A DNA stretch of 64,000 bases, taken from contig NMRA01000379.1 in the NCBI GenBank assembly GCA_002633005.1, forward strand, positions 124,001-188,000, given 5' to 3'. This DNA comes from Phoronis australis (lineage: Eukaryota; Phoronida; Phoronidae). Shown piece by piece: positions 1-15,100 of the stretch; within the stretch, counting starts at the first letter, position 1, and every line of letters begins with the position of its first letter. A program made the position numbers and the translations under genes. The notes under the pieces are model-generated. The model was not told the DNA's origin. It worked only from the letters and a program-made list of their open reading frames with translations, and searched no databases.

Positions 1-10
1 TTGCGGTTAC

Positions 11-182
11 CTTCAGCCTCGACAAACTTGATACACTTTTCTACAAAGACTGGTACTAGCTGGCCCTCATTTTGCACAAAGTTCTGTAGTGTGTTAGTGG
101 TCTGGCGTGGCATCAGCTTGGCCTCTTTCTTCTTCCTCAATGACTTACGCTGTATCTTCTGCTTCTCCTTTAGACGGCGCTC
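11..182 (-). CDS. ARHGAP35: Exon 22: charged helix and start of RhoGAP domain (residues 1446-1502)
   Basis: Acceptor AATATTCAG. It begins [20 protein letters not shown] and ends [18 protein letters not shown], matching human PIPIFIERCIEYIEATG at the RhoGAP entry. It ends GAA G before GTAACC at 10-9. The next exon, expected to carry the arginine finger (GIYRVSG in human), is outside the window. Confidence 0.9.
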
Positions 183-3100
183 CTGAATATTGCAGAGTAT
201 TGGAAACTACTGTAAACATTCTCCAGTTTCGAAGAGACTCAAAGATTTGAGGGAAGGAAATTCGAGCCGGAATTGATTTTTTGTCAATACTGAAGATTGG
301 GACATGGGTGATTTTGTTTTGGTGTACACCACACTTCTCAAATGTCCCACATTGCATACTGTATGAACAGTCTAAAATTTATAGTTAAAACAGGTGACAT
401 TTCTAACTGGTGACACGTTACAAAGTACAACTGCAAAATATGTGTAGCCACTATCAGGTTAGTTGCATAATATGGGTAAATTGACCTATTTCTAACGTGG
501 GTAAATTGACCTATTTCTAACATAGCTAAGTTGGCCTCTTTCTGATGTGGGTAAGAAAACCTATTTCTAAACTTGAGTACAAGCTCCAACCATCTCAAAC
601 TAGAGAATGTTTAATGTAAAAATCATATTTTCCAAGTAGCTGCGTTGCCACTTAATATTAAGAGTTAAAGGAGAACACCACCCAAAAAAAGCAACCTAGT
701 TTGAATCAATTTAGATCGAGTAGTTCCACTGTATAACTGCACGTACAGCTCTTTTACCCGACACTTGACGGCAGACGGAGGTGTTGAAATTAACTAATGA
801 CGTCACAGGTTCAAATGTAGTGTGTTCAGCAGTTCACAACACGCTTACTGGTGTCAGCTTATCGCTTGAATTCATTGTTTTACACCAATAAATCATCAAA
901 ATTTGATGTAAACCCTTACAAATACATCGAGTTATTGAACAAACATGTTATTTTATTTCGCTGTTACAGATTTTTAGGTATTTGAACATACCGTAGCCTA
1001 CAAAGTTCGGTAGGCCAATTTATCAAGGTCGGTCGCAGTAGTTTGGGGTCTGTTGGGTGATAGATTCAAGTTATTCGTCCGTGAAATACAGACAGGAGAA
1101 CAAAGCTGTGTGCTGTAATTTTAGACTTGCTTTTTTCAGTTCTAAACACACAAAATGCTTGCTATCCCGGCCAGTGGCTCGTAATCTAATCCGGTCCATC
1201 GCGGCCGGACTGAAGACATCACTAACACAAACCAGCCAAAGTTGGAAACTAAACTTCCAGTCCTGAAAAGACTATACTACTGAGCCAAAGAAAAATCTGC
1301 ACGTGATATTTTTGGTGAATTAGCCGAGAAACTGTATATCTACTTACTAGCTCAACGATGGCCGTGAAGTCAGGTTAGCCTTCCACATCGGAACCGTAAG
1401 GACAAAAGTTGTACAGTAACAAAGATTCGAATAATGTATATGAATGTCTAAGTAGCAGTAGTAGTAATACACTTTATTCATGTTAAGACAAAAATACAAT
1501 TAATACAAACTTACACTTATGGAGACTCCGTGAAGGACCCGAAGGGTCCGCTGACCACGGAGACACCAGAGAATAAAAAATACAGTGTTACAGATAATCA
1601 AAATTACAAAATAAGGTGATAATGTAACTTAAAACTACTTGTAAAAAGACTAGGAGAGATTATCGAAAATAGTTACACACAAAGCAGTTGGGAATAGTGC
1701 ACTCAAGTCCATAGCTTTCAAAACAAACGTTTTTAAAATAATTTATAACAGAGGATAATGAATGGGTAAAAAAAAATTGGGAAACATTTCAGGAAGGTTA
1801 TTAATGATATGGGGTAAAGCATTGCGAACTGAATCTTCAGCAAATGATTTAGTACAACGAGGAGTTTGTAGAAGATGTCGTTTCCTAATGGAATGTTCAT
1901 GAACAGACCCACGGTTACTAAATTGAACGTGTTAAAAAATGAAGGTAAGTAATTACGAGCATATTTGTAGAAAAATTTAATTAAAGCAACAACATAGAAG
2001 TCCTTTATTTTGAGTATCTGTGGAGTCTTAAATACAGGATCCGTACGGGCATTAAAATAAAGATTTCCCTAACATCTGACTATAGGATATAAAATCGAGT
2101 TATTGTTTCACAACTGACAGCTTTCTGTCAGCAAACACTGAATCAGCATGCGCTCACATGACCTCGGAGCCTGGTCAATTAGTTTATTGCATCTAAAGCC
2201 GGTAATGCAGTGATTTATTCATTGCTGGCTTCTCAAAACATTTGCACTCACGAACACTCCAAGGCATTACAAATTGTATCTAATGAGATAGACTTTGTTT
2301 CAGTTTTATATAAGCATTACTTACAGTGAGAATAATTCATTTTGAAACAAAACGCACAATAATAAATGTCAACGTGGCAACTTGCAATCCCGACTTAGAC
2401 GAGTGCTCATCCGACGAAGACTTCACAGGTCAGTTGTTAGGTTTCACAGGCTATCAGTTCGAACCGGAATACACTGATCAAGAAATAATAGAGGTTCTGT
2501 GAACGTGCACAGACAACGGAACATATGGATAGTTCAGAAAACCGTTTTAATGACTTGTCATGGTGTCAGTGAGCTAACTGCACAATAATGGAAATGACAG
2601 ACGGTTGCGTTTGGTGACACGAAATTGCGCAAGTGAAACGTCTTCTTGGAGAAGCACAGATGTGTCTCACTGACCATTCTGATTTTGCACCACATCTAAA
2701 CAGAGGTCTGCTTATGACGTTTTTTTAGTGCTGAGAAAGATAACTGGCGAAAACATCCTACACCCAGAGGGCCAAACAGAAGACTCACGAACCAGTCAGT
2801 CATCAAACAGAAGGCTCACGAACCAGTCAGTCATCAAACAGAAGGCTCACGAACCAGTCAGTCATCAAACAGAAGGCTCATGAACCAGTCAGTCATCAAA
2901 CAGAAGGCTCATGAACCAGTCAGTCATCAAACAGAAGGCTCATGAACCAGTCAGTCATCAAACAGAAGGCTCATGAACCAGTCAGTCATCAAACAGAAGG
3001 CTCATGAACCAGTCAGTCATCAAACAGGAGGCTCATGAACCAGTCAGTCATCAAACAGGTTATAAATGTAAAAGGTTATGTACTCGTACTCACGTGTTGA

Positions 3101-6100
3101 ATTAATTATAATTATTTATGATTTCATGGCCAACTACAATTCTCCATAATCAAAAATCTGATCAACAACCGATCTAACGAAACTGATGCAGGCCACTGAC
3201 AGACATGGAGAAGTTTCACGGCCTTATACTTGGTATTAACGGCATACTTTTCATTCTTCACTACTGCGAGCCACTTCCGAAGCATTATGGGCTCTCGAGG
3301 AAATCGAAAAAACAATATACCCGCTTTACTCGCAGCTTCATAGTTGGCACAAGTGGGAACAATACACCAAACCATAGCGGCACTCACTCTGCAGAAGAAC
3401 CACTGACGTAGCTGCGTCATTTCTCACCTTCCTCACAGGTTAATGCGACACCTCTAGGCAAGGTAAGATCGATCGTATATGAGGTGACGTGGATAAAGAT
3501 CGATTAAGATGGCAAAAAAGATTTAATTAAATCGGGTGGCATTCTCCTTTAAACCTTTTACTGCTATATGAAGAGTGACTTTAATCAGAAATTTCGTCTC
3601 ACAGTCCACACAACTACCAAAAAATAACCTTATCTCACTTTATCAAAGTACAAAATCTCAGAAGATATACCCATGATTATTAGTTCTTTAAACATTTTGT
3701 AAAATTTATTGCTAACATTTACATACAAAAACTTTTAGTAATACGAAGGAATAAAAACCAGTAGAAATCTGACTATTAGTGCAGAAACAAATAAGTCTAT
3801 GATCAAAGATATGATAGTAATTAAAAAGCGTCACCAGAAAAAAAAAACAGCAATACGGCACCACAAGACAAAAGTAATCAAACAGCAATACAGCACCACA
3901 AGACAAAAGCAGTCAAACGAAATACCATTTCCACTTCATGACAGATAATTCTGGTGAGAGCAATAACAATTAGATTGCCAGTAAAATTCTAATTACAGAA
4001 TGGATTAGCCACCAACTTTCATGTTCATTCTTCTTCATTCTCAGACATGACGGAAGACTAATGATTTTAAAGTGAAATGTTCGTAATGAACATGTTTGTA
4101 ACTGCGCTGCTAAAGAACATTTTGAGTCTAACTTCAAGTTTTGTTACCTGTCACTCGAGTTAATAATTGAAAGACGAGTTTGCTGAAATAAGCTCTTTGG
4201 CCTGACTGAACAACAATCACAAAAAAATAAAAAAATTCAAAGTGAGCCTCAAGTTACATCGAATTAAACACAGACTGGCAAATCTTGTGTGCGACAGATT
4301 CGATCACGCTGAAGTCAAATCTTACTGCCTTAAAAGCAAAAGAAAGCAACCATAAAACAGGTTTATATCCGTTATCCAAGTTTTTGGTGATGTTAGCAGA
4401 CGTGTAGGAGCTGAAAACTATGCATTTGATAAACGACAGTAGAGCCGTAGATGACATAACTGATATTACCTCCTCTTTCTGTCTCTTCTTCTCATCGTCA
4501 CGTAGCTTCTTCGCCAGTTTCCGTTGCTGCTTTTCAAACTCTTTCTCCTTTGCCTTCGTCCAACTTGACATCTTGTTGCCATCCTCCATCTCATCCTAAT
4601 ACACAACAAGTGACACTCTGATACAGCTCAGGGAGACTAGGGTGAGATCAAAACCAGAAATTTCTGGGGGGAGGTCGCTCTGCCGCTGCAGACATCTTTA
4701 GCACATTATTTGCACCGAGATAATATAAAAAGGCAAAATGATGATGAATTCGGCTGTGGTCCCCAGGCTGCCAAAACCAGCAAGCAACTCTGGTTTCAGC
4801 AACAGAAGATGTGAGAGGATGAAATGGTGCAATCTCACTAATTTAGAACACAATATGGTGGACAGTTTAAAATTTTATTTTCATTTTCTATGATACATAG
4901 TACCAAAACAAAGCTTAGTGGCAATTCTGTAGCATAGCTGCCAGCAGAAAATATCACAATGATAGAGGCATCTGAAAAAATTAAAAAATCGTAAGCAGCA
5001 AAATAAGACAAATAAGGTTCCATTCTCCTCATTCATTTTGATCACTGCATTCACTACATACCTTTGTTGCGTACTCTATATCTTCATACGGATGCTCATC
5101 TTCATATGAAATTTCTGGCAATAAATAATGAGGTAATGATAACAGGCTATTCTCGCAACCAAAAATCAATTGTTTTGAACAAGTTAAGTTTTTATTGAAG
5201 AACAATGAAACTTTCCATTTCAAATAAATAATTTATGATGTGTACAAAACTAAAGCCCCAATGTTCATAAATATGTGACTGAGTTTGTAGCACGAGAATA
5301 TTGCAAATATCACATTTATTAACAGTTGGCTACAAATAGTAATTGTGAGTTTATTTGTCATATTTATTCTATCAGCTACAAAAGAGTATATCATTACTTT
5401 TAAGGTCTTTTAGACCATGAAACAATATGTTATCAAAATATGTTATCAAAACTGAAGATATCAAGAACATTCCTTAAAAAAATGGAAGACCAACTCAACT
5501 ATGTATTTTCGGGCCACAGTGTCAATACACGGACGGAATTTTGGCATTCGGAAAGTGTAATTGTGAGCGTGGTAGCCTATTTGCCACTCCTCAGGGAGAT
5601 ACACTCCACAGTGAGATAATGCACACCCTCCACAGTGAGATAATGCACACACTCGACAGTGAGATAATGCACAATCAATTTCCAAGGACTGTGTCCAATT
5701 GTGTACAGGCTAGCGGCTTTATACTGCCTTGATCATGCTTCATTGCAAACAAGACATCAGCTCATTGTAAGCAATAAGCCACAAACCAAATTTACCTGAT
5801 GGTAACAACTGAGACGTCTCACTGTCAAACACGGGCCGATGGTTTTCCTTCTTTTTCGATCGGAATGACCTTCTCTTTTTCGTCTTTTTGCCGGACAGAC
5901 TGCACTCATCACCCGTACCTTCACTTCCTTCTGATGCAGAATGACCAATCACTGAAGAGAAAACAGGTGAAACTGATCAATCCATAAACAGGATAGAGAG
6001 AAATTGACCACTCTTTAACAGATTATAACGAGACTGAGAAATTATTATTAAAGAGGATGTGGTGAGAATGACCTATCAGGGGATTCAAGTTTAAGCTTCC

Positions 6101-9100
6101 TGTTGTCTTGAAAATATTAAATTAAGGTAAAAATGCAAGAATAAAGCACAACAGTTCACAAAAATACACAAAAGTTATTTGAATAAATTCAGTTATCACG
6201 AGAATTAGAAGAGCACAAGAGAAATCTGATAAAGCGAATCTGCCAAATAGCCAGTAGTGAAGCATGCATGCAATGTGTTGTGTCTAACTGACTACAGCTA
6301 CTGTAACTCCTACCGACAGCACAATAACCCCTGGTGTTGTCGACATCACAACCAGAGTCCAGGAAGGTAACAATCAGTAACTAGCACAAGTCAGACGTGC
6401 ATGAATCGGGCTTTTGCGGTACCATCGTTCTTATTGGTGCATTCAGCCACTCGGTTAAGTTGTATTTTTCCTCACTGATGTAACCTCTAGGATTCAACTC
6501 ATACAAGTATTATAGTAGTTGACTCTGAACACTGTTCGTAACATACCCTGTTTTCCAATAAATTTTACCTGAGGTTACAACTAGGGGCATAGTAGGCAAG
6601 TACGAAGTAAAAACAGACCACATAAATGATCAAAAGAGCTAGATAGGACAAAACTAGATATTAATAAAAGAACTAAGACTAAAATAACTAGATGACTAAA
6701 AGAATAAGATATGACTAAAAAGAAAATATGACTAAAAGAATTAGATAAGACTAAAAGAACAAGATAAGACTAAAAAAATTAGATATGACTAACAGAACTA
6801 TATATGACTAAAAGAACTATATATGACTAAAAGAACTATATCAGACTAGAAGAACTAAATACTGCCCTTAAAGCCCCACACACCACCATCTTTGAAAACC
6901 ATGCTTGTTTTGGTTCATGTTTTGGGGTGGAAGCCTCGTTTATTTTTTAATACAACTTAGCGTTCCTAAATACAGTGTCACATGATAAGACAGTGGAGCA
7001 GACAGAGTTCTGGACACATCTGTGATTTCTTAAGTTTGATGTTTGTGAATTGGGCTTGACGAAATTAGCACTACATGGGACTTTAACACAATGGCTACCC
7101 TGACAAACAAATGAACAAACAAACAAACAAATAGAAGCTACAACATGACTACAAAAAAAGTACAGTATTCGACTATTTAAGAGCAGATGCACTATTAAGT
7201 GCACACTGAGTCTTGGCCCATTCACATGCAGCCAACTGTTGTCATGACAACTCCGGTACAGTCATGCTTCAGGAAATATATACCAAGGTCTTCACTGTAC
7301 CTTGGAGGTGTTCATTTAGATATTTACATGCTTTTTAGAACTATTTCAGGAGTGTTCACATATTCTGAGTGATGTCTCTAAATGGTTATTTTGATTTCTT
7401 AAGCACACAATGTGCCTGAACGATCAAATACAATAACTTTGACAGAAGTATCGAAATAATTTTTATGTGCCACCATACCCCAGTAAAGAAACTCAGAAAG
7501 GCAGAATTCGCACTTGGATTTTGCCTCGGCTTAAGGATGCAGGCATTTTTAATACACATTGAGCTTCGTTTATTGTATGAAGAGAGTAACTTGCTATCAT
7601 GGTAAGTATGAGAGTTTAACACGAATTTCTCAACGAGAGATTTTTAAACCAAACAAAGCATAAATATATGGCCACAAATTTGGTTTTTCAGTTGAGTTAA
7701 GGTTATGTATGACTTATAGTGACAAGTCTGCCCGTGTTGACAAATATCAACAAAACTCTAAGTCTCCCTAAAAGTATATACATGTACGTCTTTTTAGTAA
7801 AATTTAGCAATACAAAGGAAAAACATAAAATAGTAAATCTAGTAAAACTAAAACTAGTAAAACAGTCTGTAGCACACCCTTGACAAAGAGCGCATCGCTC
7901 AAAATGTGGGGATATTTTAATATATTTTAGTACCGATGCTCGTCGTTTTAGTTTTACTAGTTTTACTATTTTATATTTTTATTCGTAGGTAAGTACATGG
8001 CATTCCAACATCTATTTGATTTCAAATGAAAAACACGTCAATAACATGATCAACACAACGTCAATAACATGATCAACACTACGTCAATAACATGATCAAA
8101 CTTAACTTGATATATCAAATGCCCAAAGTGAGATCTCAAAACATTGTTACAATACTTGACATATTAAATGCTCGAAGTGAGATCTCAAAACATTGTTACA
8201 ATACTTGATATATTAAATGCTCGAAGTGAGATCTCAAAACATTGTTACAATTTTCTGTAATACCTCATTATCATATTATGCAATAATTACAAAATATTTA
8301 AGACATTACATAATAGTGTTTTGGAACAGTGCACAAAAGACAATATTTCGTATGAATACAGTCAGCTTCTCCTGAGATACGATGTCCCAAAGTATACCAA
8401 ATATGAACATTTTTAAGGTCCTACATAACCTTAAAACAATTCGTTAAGAAAGTATAATTTTTAGAAACTAAAATTAATCCCAAATGAGCCTATCAATAGT
8501 GCTTAAGAAGGTAAAGTTACATTACGCACTGGATGCCTCAAGTGATATCCCAGACCTGTTATAAGATGAACAAATTATGTCACCACTCAAATCATAAGAT
8601 GAGCTAAAACAGACTAGTAACAGATGTAATGAAGACAGGGTAACTTCTTTTGGTATATAGGTTACCATTTTTAGGTATAGGTGAGTGCGAGTTAAATACG
8701 TTAGTGTTATTAGGACAGCCAAATAACCTTGAGTGAGAAGTAGCCAGGTTTGCCGAGTTAGTATCACGCGTGTTATTGGTAAATGAGGTTATAGGGGTGT
8801 CCGTCCGTTCATACCGTAGTAAGTACCGTGGATGGCTTGTTTAACCCACACAACTTCGGCACTGGAGGAGTCGGACACAACTGGAGATGAGAGAAGTCAC
8901 CATCACACGAATGGTCTTACACAGCGTTACACACGACAAACTTTTACATTGTCACAGATCATCGCCAACAGCTACCTTGTGCCCCCATTGGCCATCAAAG
9001 AAACTAACTTCGGATTAAGAATGCATAGCACCAAAACTGAATTCAACAAGTTGCTTACTCAGATGGAGGTGAATCCTGGGCCAGGTACCAACAGTTGATA

Positions 9101-12100
9101 ATTGGTCGAGACCAGACTTAACACATAAAATAACCACTTGTTGAGGTGTGTCTTGGCTCTTGAGACCAGACTTAGAGCATAAAATAACCACTTGTTGAGG
9201 CCTGTCTCGGCTCTTTCCAACTCTCGACATCATCTCAAATTTGCTTAAGGAAAAAGGTGAAACCTAATTCCATAATGGTATGTGGTCTAATTCAAAAATT
9301 ATTTTTGACAGAAGGCAGGTTTATAGCTGCTTCAAGTCACACATTTTAATAAAGTCACGTGTGAAAATTTACTTTCTAATAAACAGACCATGCCAAGACA
9401 GGACGGACAGAAAGAGGCAGCTAAATAAAGTCAAGAATTCATTTACTGATTATTACAAATGGTTTTTCAAAAGTAAAGCGTGTAGCACCAAATTGAATAA
9501 CTATCACCTGTAAAACTGACAATGATTCGTCAAAACTTTCTACCTAATACCAAAGGGATGCAGATGTTCGTGATTTTAACATGTAGACACTGGCAATGTT
9601 TATAACAACTAGAAAATCTGCCCCCAACATGTCTCCATTCCATTGCTTAATTCCTACTAATTGGCCATGTTATAATCTGTAGTATAAAGTCTGATAACTG
9701 CCGGAGTGATTGGCAATTTAAAGTCAGACTAACACGTTAATATAACAACAGAATAACACATTAATATAACAACAGTCATTGTTTGGTTTTCTTCAGCTCA
9801 TACACTTTACACTTTCACTTAGGGGGAATACAGCGGGCCCATTTTCTATTTTATTATTAATTCTGGATGCTATAAATCGTTCTTCCAGTGTCCAACTCAG
9901 CTCACAAATGGCCTAACCCTTCGAAAACTAGGTTTATTACTATGCGCAGTCTTCAAAAAGAAAGAGTGAGTTGAATTCAGAAATTGCAGTATCACAATTT
10001 CAGAAAACATGGTAATCTTCGTTCTTGACAAACAACACTTATGTTAGCTATAGGCAACTGGTAGCATGACTAGTCTAGTACATGACTAGTCTAGTACTTG
10101 ACTAGTCTAGTTCATGATTGACTAGTCTAGTACATGACAAGTCTATTACATGGCTAGTCTAGAACATGACTAGTCTAGTACTTGACTAGTCTAGTTCATG
10201 ATTGACTAGTCTAGTACATGACTAGTCTAGTACATGACAAGTCTAGTACATGACTAGTCTAGTACATGACTAGTCTAGTACATGACTAGTCTAGTACATG
10301 ACTAGTCTAGTACATGACTAGTCTAGTACATGACTAGTCTAGTACATGACAAATCTAGTACATGACTAGTCTAGTACATGGCTAGTCAAGTACATGACTA
10401 GTCTAGTACATGACTAGTCTAGTACATAACTAGTCTAGTATATCTGAACTAAACTAAAAATTGGTTTCTATCAGGTGGTGTCTCAACAAACCACACAGAC
10501 AGGTAACGGGAAGCAATTAAGCACGTTACTTCATCTAATCAAACAGCATGGAATAATAAGCCTATAAATGGTCGTCTAGAGCCGCAAATGTCTTCGGATA
10601 AAACAATAAAACACTGTTAGCCAAGGAAGTAGAGTACAAACTCCGGTTTAGAGATCCACGTCCCAAGGTCTGGATAAATAAACTTGTGTTTAGAGGACTG
10701 GGGAAATAATTTGTGTTTAGAGGTACATGTGCCAAGGTCTGGAGAAATAAACCGGTGTTTAGAGGCCTATGTGTCAAGGTCTGCAAACATAAACTTGTGT
10801 TAAAAGGTCTGGATAAATAAACTTGTGTTTAGAGATCTATGTGTGAAGGTCTGAAGAAATAATCCTGTGTCAAAGAACTCCAAAGATATTAAGGGAAACG
10901 TACAAAAAGCTGCCATTAAGAACCACAGCGGTAGTCGAATCCATCCATCTCCTGTCACGAAAATCCACGTCAGTCAAAGACAGATAATCATTCCCTCTAA
11001 ATTTGTTTCAAAGTTCGTGTTGACTTCCAAACTTTATTACCTCTGATTCACAACTGTTCTATACATATCGTGAAATTGGCACATTTGGCACCAGGCTTAA
11101 AATACAACAGGAAAAAATCGGGCAAGATCAGTGAAATTCGCACCACGTTCCATGTTCGTTCGTCGGTGGGAGGAGTTGAGTTAGAGGATGAACATATGCC
11201 AATTTTCAAAATCACCTTTGGTATGGCTGATAAGAGGGGCAGACGCCAAATCAGACCAGAAAACAGTAGAAATGGCCACCAGATGGCGCAAAACAGGTTG
11301 AACCCATACGAAAACGGGAACATGTCATCCTTTCTTCAATAGATACCTATTTACCAAATTTCACAAAAATCTGTCGAGGAATTTCAAAAAGAGAGGAAAA
11401 TGGAAAACATGAAATTGCCAATAGAGGGCACAGCATTCATCGGATCCATCTGAAAGTCATCACTGTTAACTTCATATACACTTGCTAAATTTACTAAAGA
11501 TCCTTCTGAGGGTTTAGAAGACACCCATGGGTGCAAAAACATCATTGCAAGGAGGAGGTGCCACAGTAGTCGAAGTCCTTGGAAAATATTCGTCAGCCGT
11601 CCCGTTCACAATGGGAACATATATGCCAATTTTCACAAATATCCTTAGAGTGCTTTGGTTGAGGGAGGGGCGGAAGCTAGGTGATACAAAATACCTCGAA
11701 TTCATATGAAAATGGGCGGATTGCATCCTTTTACCAATATATGCCTATCTGCCATATTTCATAAAAATCTGTTGAGGACCCTTAAAGATAGAGGTAAACG
11801 TAAAAAACTAAAATTGTCATAAGGGGCCACATGTCGTCCCATTCATATAAGGAACACGTGTAAAATTTCATGAACATATGTCAAAAATTTTTGGAGATTG
11901 AGCAGCGGATGCCGGACAGACAGGGATGACGGCATAATATGCCCTAATACACCAGTAGTCGGATCCGTCAGAAAGTTTGTTCATGTCGTCCCATCTATGG
12001 AAGGAACATAACAGCAAAATTTCATGAACATACATCAAAGGGTTTTGGAGATTGACCAGTGGATGCTGTACACCAGACCCTGGACGGGGATGATGGCACA

Positions 12101-15100
12101 CTGGGCCCACATGTAAAATATGTGGACACATAACAAGGAGTGGTCAGTAATCCGCGAGTAACCAGGTGTTTCTAACAAGTCTGACTAGAAGGTAGAACCA
12201 TAGTAATTGTTACACCAGTCTGCTTCCACTTGGTATTGTATTGTGATTTACGCATATCACTATGACCACACCACAAAGAACACTCATGTCTGAAACATTA
12301 AGCCAAACAACTGTAGCTAACAAACTCATTCTAGTGACTTAAGTAGGTAAGCAAGGGATTACATACTCAAGCTTCAAAAACTTGAACACAATCTACCAAT
12401 GCTACTTCATTTGGGATCATTTTATTCTTCTGAAGTCGAATGAAGCTCTTAAAAAGAGATCTAAATTACATGATTCTTGTTTAATTTGAGTTCATTTTTT
12501 GATTATTACTGTCTAATCAAAACAAAATATGGAAGAGGAGAAAGTGCAAATTGTAAATAAACAACCACTGCAAGCTAGGTAGCATTGGTAAGGGTTATCA
12601 GCTGGTAGTAGAAGCGTGCAGAGAGTATTGTGTGACAAGTCAAGACAGGACAAGCGGTAATGGCGTGCTGGTGAACAAACAGTCTTACGTCTTTGCTTGT
12701 CGTTGGACTGAACAGGGTGAAGTAAAGACGCGTCAGGATAGGGCGGGAGTGGGGGAGGCTCCTCATACACCTGGTCAGCAGAGCCAGTGGTGACGGGTTT
12801 AGATTTTTGTTTTTTCTTATGTGGGGTCGGCTTGCGATTGACACGAGAGTACACCGAGTTCTCTTTGCGTTCAATCGAGCTGAACTCAGAGTCCGAGTCC
12901 GTGCCTCCTAGACCAAAGAAAAGAGAAACACCATATGACGTCAAGAACAAACTGAAATGCTGTATGACGTCGAGTACAAACTTAATTGGGTAGAGCTGCA
13001 CAGCGAGTCTAAAAAACAAAACCTGTTGACGTTAAGAGCAAGTCGTATTACACCAAATCGAGTCTATGCATGCAAAAGCTTGGAAGAAACAGACAGCACA
13101 AAACAAGTGACTCAACCTTATGTAATATACAAAATTAAACTTTTTGTTACAACAAATTCGAATATCATGGTTTACTCATTCACCAAAGCAAGGAAATGAG
13201 AAACAGAACAAGGGAGTATCCAATAATACATATTGGGTAAGTACAACACTTGTCGTTGTTAACTATCTTTATTCCATTCCATTCCATTTGTAACCTCGGA
13301 GCACAGTTCGACACTCAACAGAACACTCATAATAAAAGTAACTGACCAAGACACACCATATTTCGAAACATATTTGTTTCATTCTCAGGTGGAAATACAG
13401 TGGTGCACTAACACCAGCACAGAACAAAAGCTAGTAACATACAGAGTGGGACATGGCAGGTGTGAAATACTGCAAAGAATGACAAATGGATAGGGTAACA
13501 GGTAAGTCACGCTAACAAGTAAAGCGTGCGGCGCGACCCTGTTTGCTGCTCATTCACCAATTCTTTTGTAGACCCCAGTCGACTTATGTCCAAAATTAAT
13601 TGTGAATCCACTGCCCGTTGCACCGCTGTGTCCAAACAGAAATTTTTATAAAAATGTTATGTCCAAGTATTACTTCCATGATGAACACGCCGTTAAGAAA
13701 ATCATCGGGAATAATGCTAAATTTTGTAAGCACAAGGATTACCTCGACATCATTATATACTATCGGAATAGGTCCTCCAACTTCCTAATGAAAAGTAACA
13801 TTTCTAAAGCGAAAGTCCGCCCTGTTGTGTTGTTCATGAGTTTGTATGCCATATGAACAAACGTCTTCGTTTAAATGTCAGGCAATGTCGCATTGGTCAC
13901 ATAGTTTGCAGTCTTTCCCGTCAGTTACTTATAGATTCAGAATGGCGCCATCCTTGAACATTTTCTGCAATGTCATCAACGTAAACTCACCCATGAAAAA
14001 ATAATGAAAAACGTCAATTCAATACGTAGAACATGAAGTGCTGCGATTGAAAGTTTTGGAGTCCCTTTTGATTGCATTCGAGAAGCTGATTTGAATGAAC
14101 AGCAGTCGAGCCGCATGCTCCATTTGTTAGCGTGACTTACCCGTTACCCCCACCCATTTGTCATTCTCTGCAGTATTTCACACCTGCCATGTCCCACTCT
14201 GTATGTTACTAGCTGTTGCTCTGTGCTGGTGTTAGAGCATAATTTTATTTTCACTTCAGAATAAAACAAGTATGTTCCGAAATAACGTGGGACTCTTTTC
14301 ATCATGTCTCATGGTTCGTTACTTTACGAATGTTCTGCTGAGTGTCGAACTTTGTTCCGAGGACACAAACGGAATGGAATAAAGATAGTTAACAACGACA
14401 AGTGTTGTGTATTTAACCAATTTTGCATAACAGAAAATGTATTACACATGTATAGCAAATAACACATATAGGAACAAATTTCCCAGGCAAAGTTTGACTA
14501 ATAGTGAAGCGGATAAGGAAATTCATAGACAGCTTCGGATTTGTGAACATGTCAAGCACACCACTAACAGCACAAGACTACATTCAACGAGCAAACAAAC
14601 CTCTATCCTTGCGATGAACTGTTGATCGTATCCGATGGAACTTGCCAGGAGGCAGCGCATCTTGAACCAGTGCATAGTCGCTGTTCTCGCTATTCACAGC
14701 ATCCTGTAGGGGGGCAGTGTTCAAATTGTTATATAAAGTTTTGGTGAGTGGCCAAATGTAGGTCAATCACTGAGACACACAATTTGTTTATTTCTACCCC
14801 CAGCTAAGCAAAAGAATACTATTTGGTAAATTATTGAAACAAGAGCAACGCAAAACATTGAAATGCACCCATGACTGCAGTGAAAACAGTATATTTTTAG
14901 GGACCTCAGAGCAATTGGACCCACCGGCATCAGCTGTGCCCTTGTCAATAGAAAGACACTTGCCAATTTTCATGATCATTTGAGTAGTATGGATGATTTA
15001 TTTATTTATTTGTTTATTATTGTAATATTTACAATGAGGGTATCCCCATTTTACTAGCAATTATTTTTACTAGCGATCATTTTTACTCGCGATTTTTGCG

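Larger units (their letters stand above)
669..3548. mobile_element. TTAA-flanked DNA transposon relic with imperfect terminal inverted repeats
   Basis: Left end AGGAGAACACCACCC and right end GGGTGGCATTCTCCT pair at 13 of 15 bases, each flanked outside by TTAA (665-668, 3549-3552). TTAA target duplication is typical of piggyBac-type elements, though the termini do not show the usual CCC/GGG ends. Inside lie a LINE tail, a 31-bp minisatellite and a THAP-like fragment. No intact transposase is left. It sits in intron 21. Confidence 0.55.

Noticed and set aside
2773-3060. CRISPR-like array
   Set aside because: Units are contiguous with no unique spacers, and the genome is eukaryotic.
13243-14408. 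Hammerhead ribozyme in the Penelope-like arms
   Set aside because: Looked for CTGATGA and GAAA cores in the right order; none was convincing.
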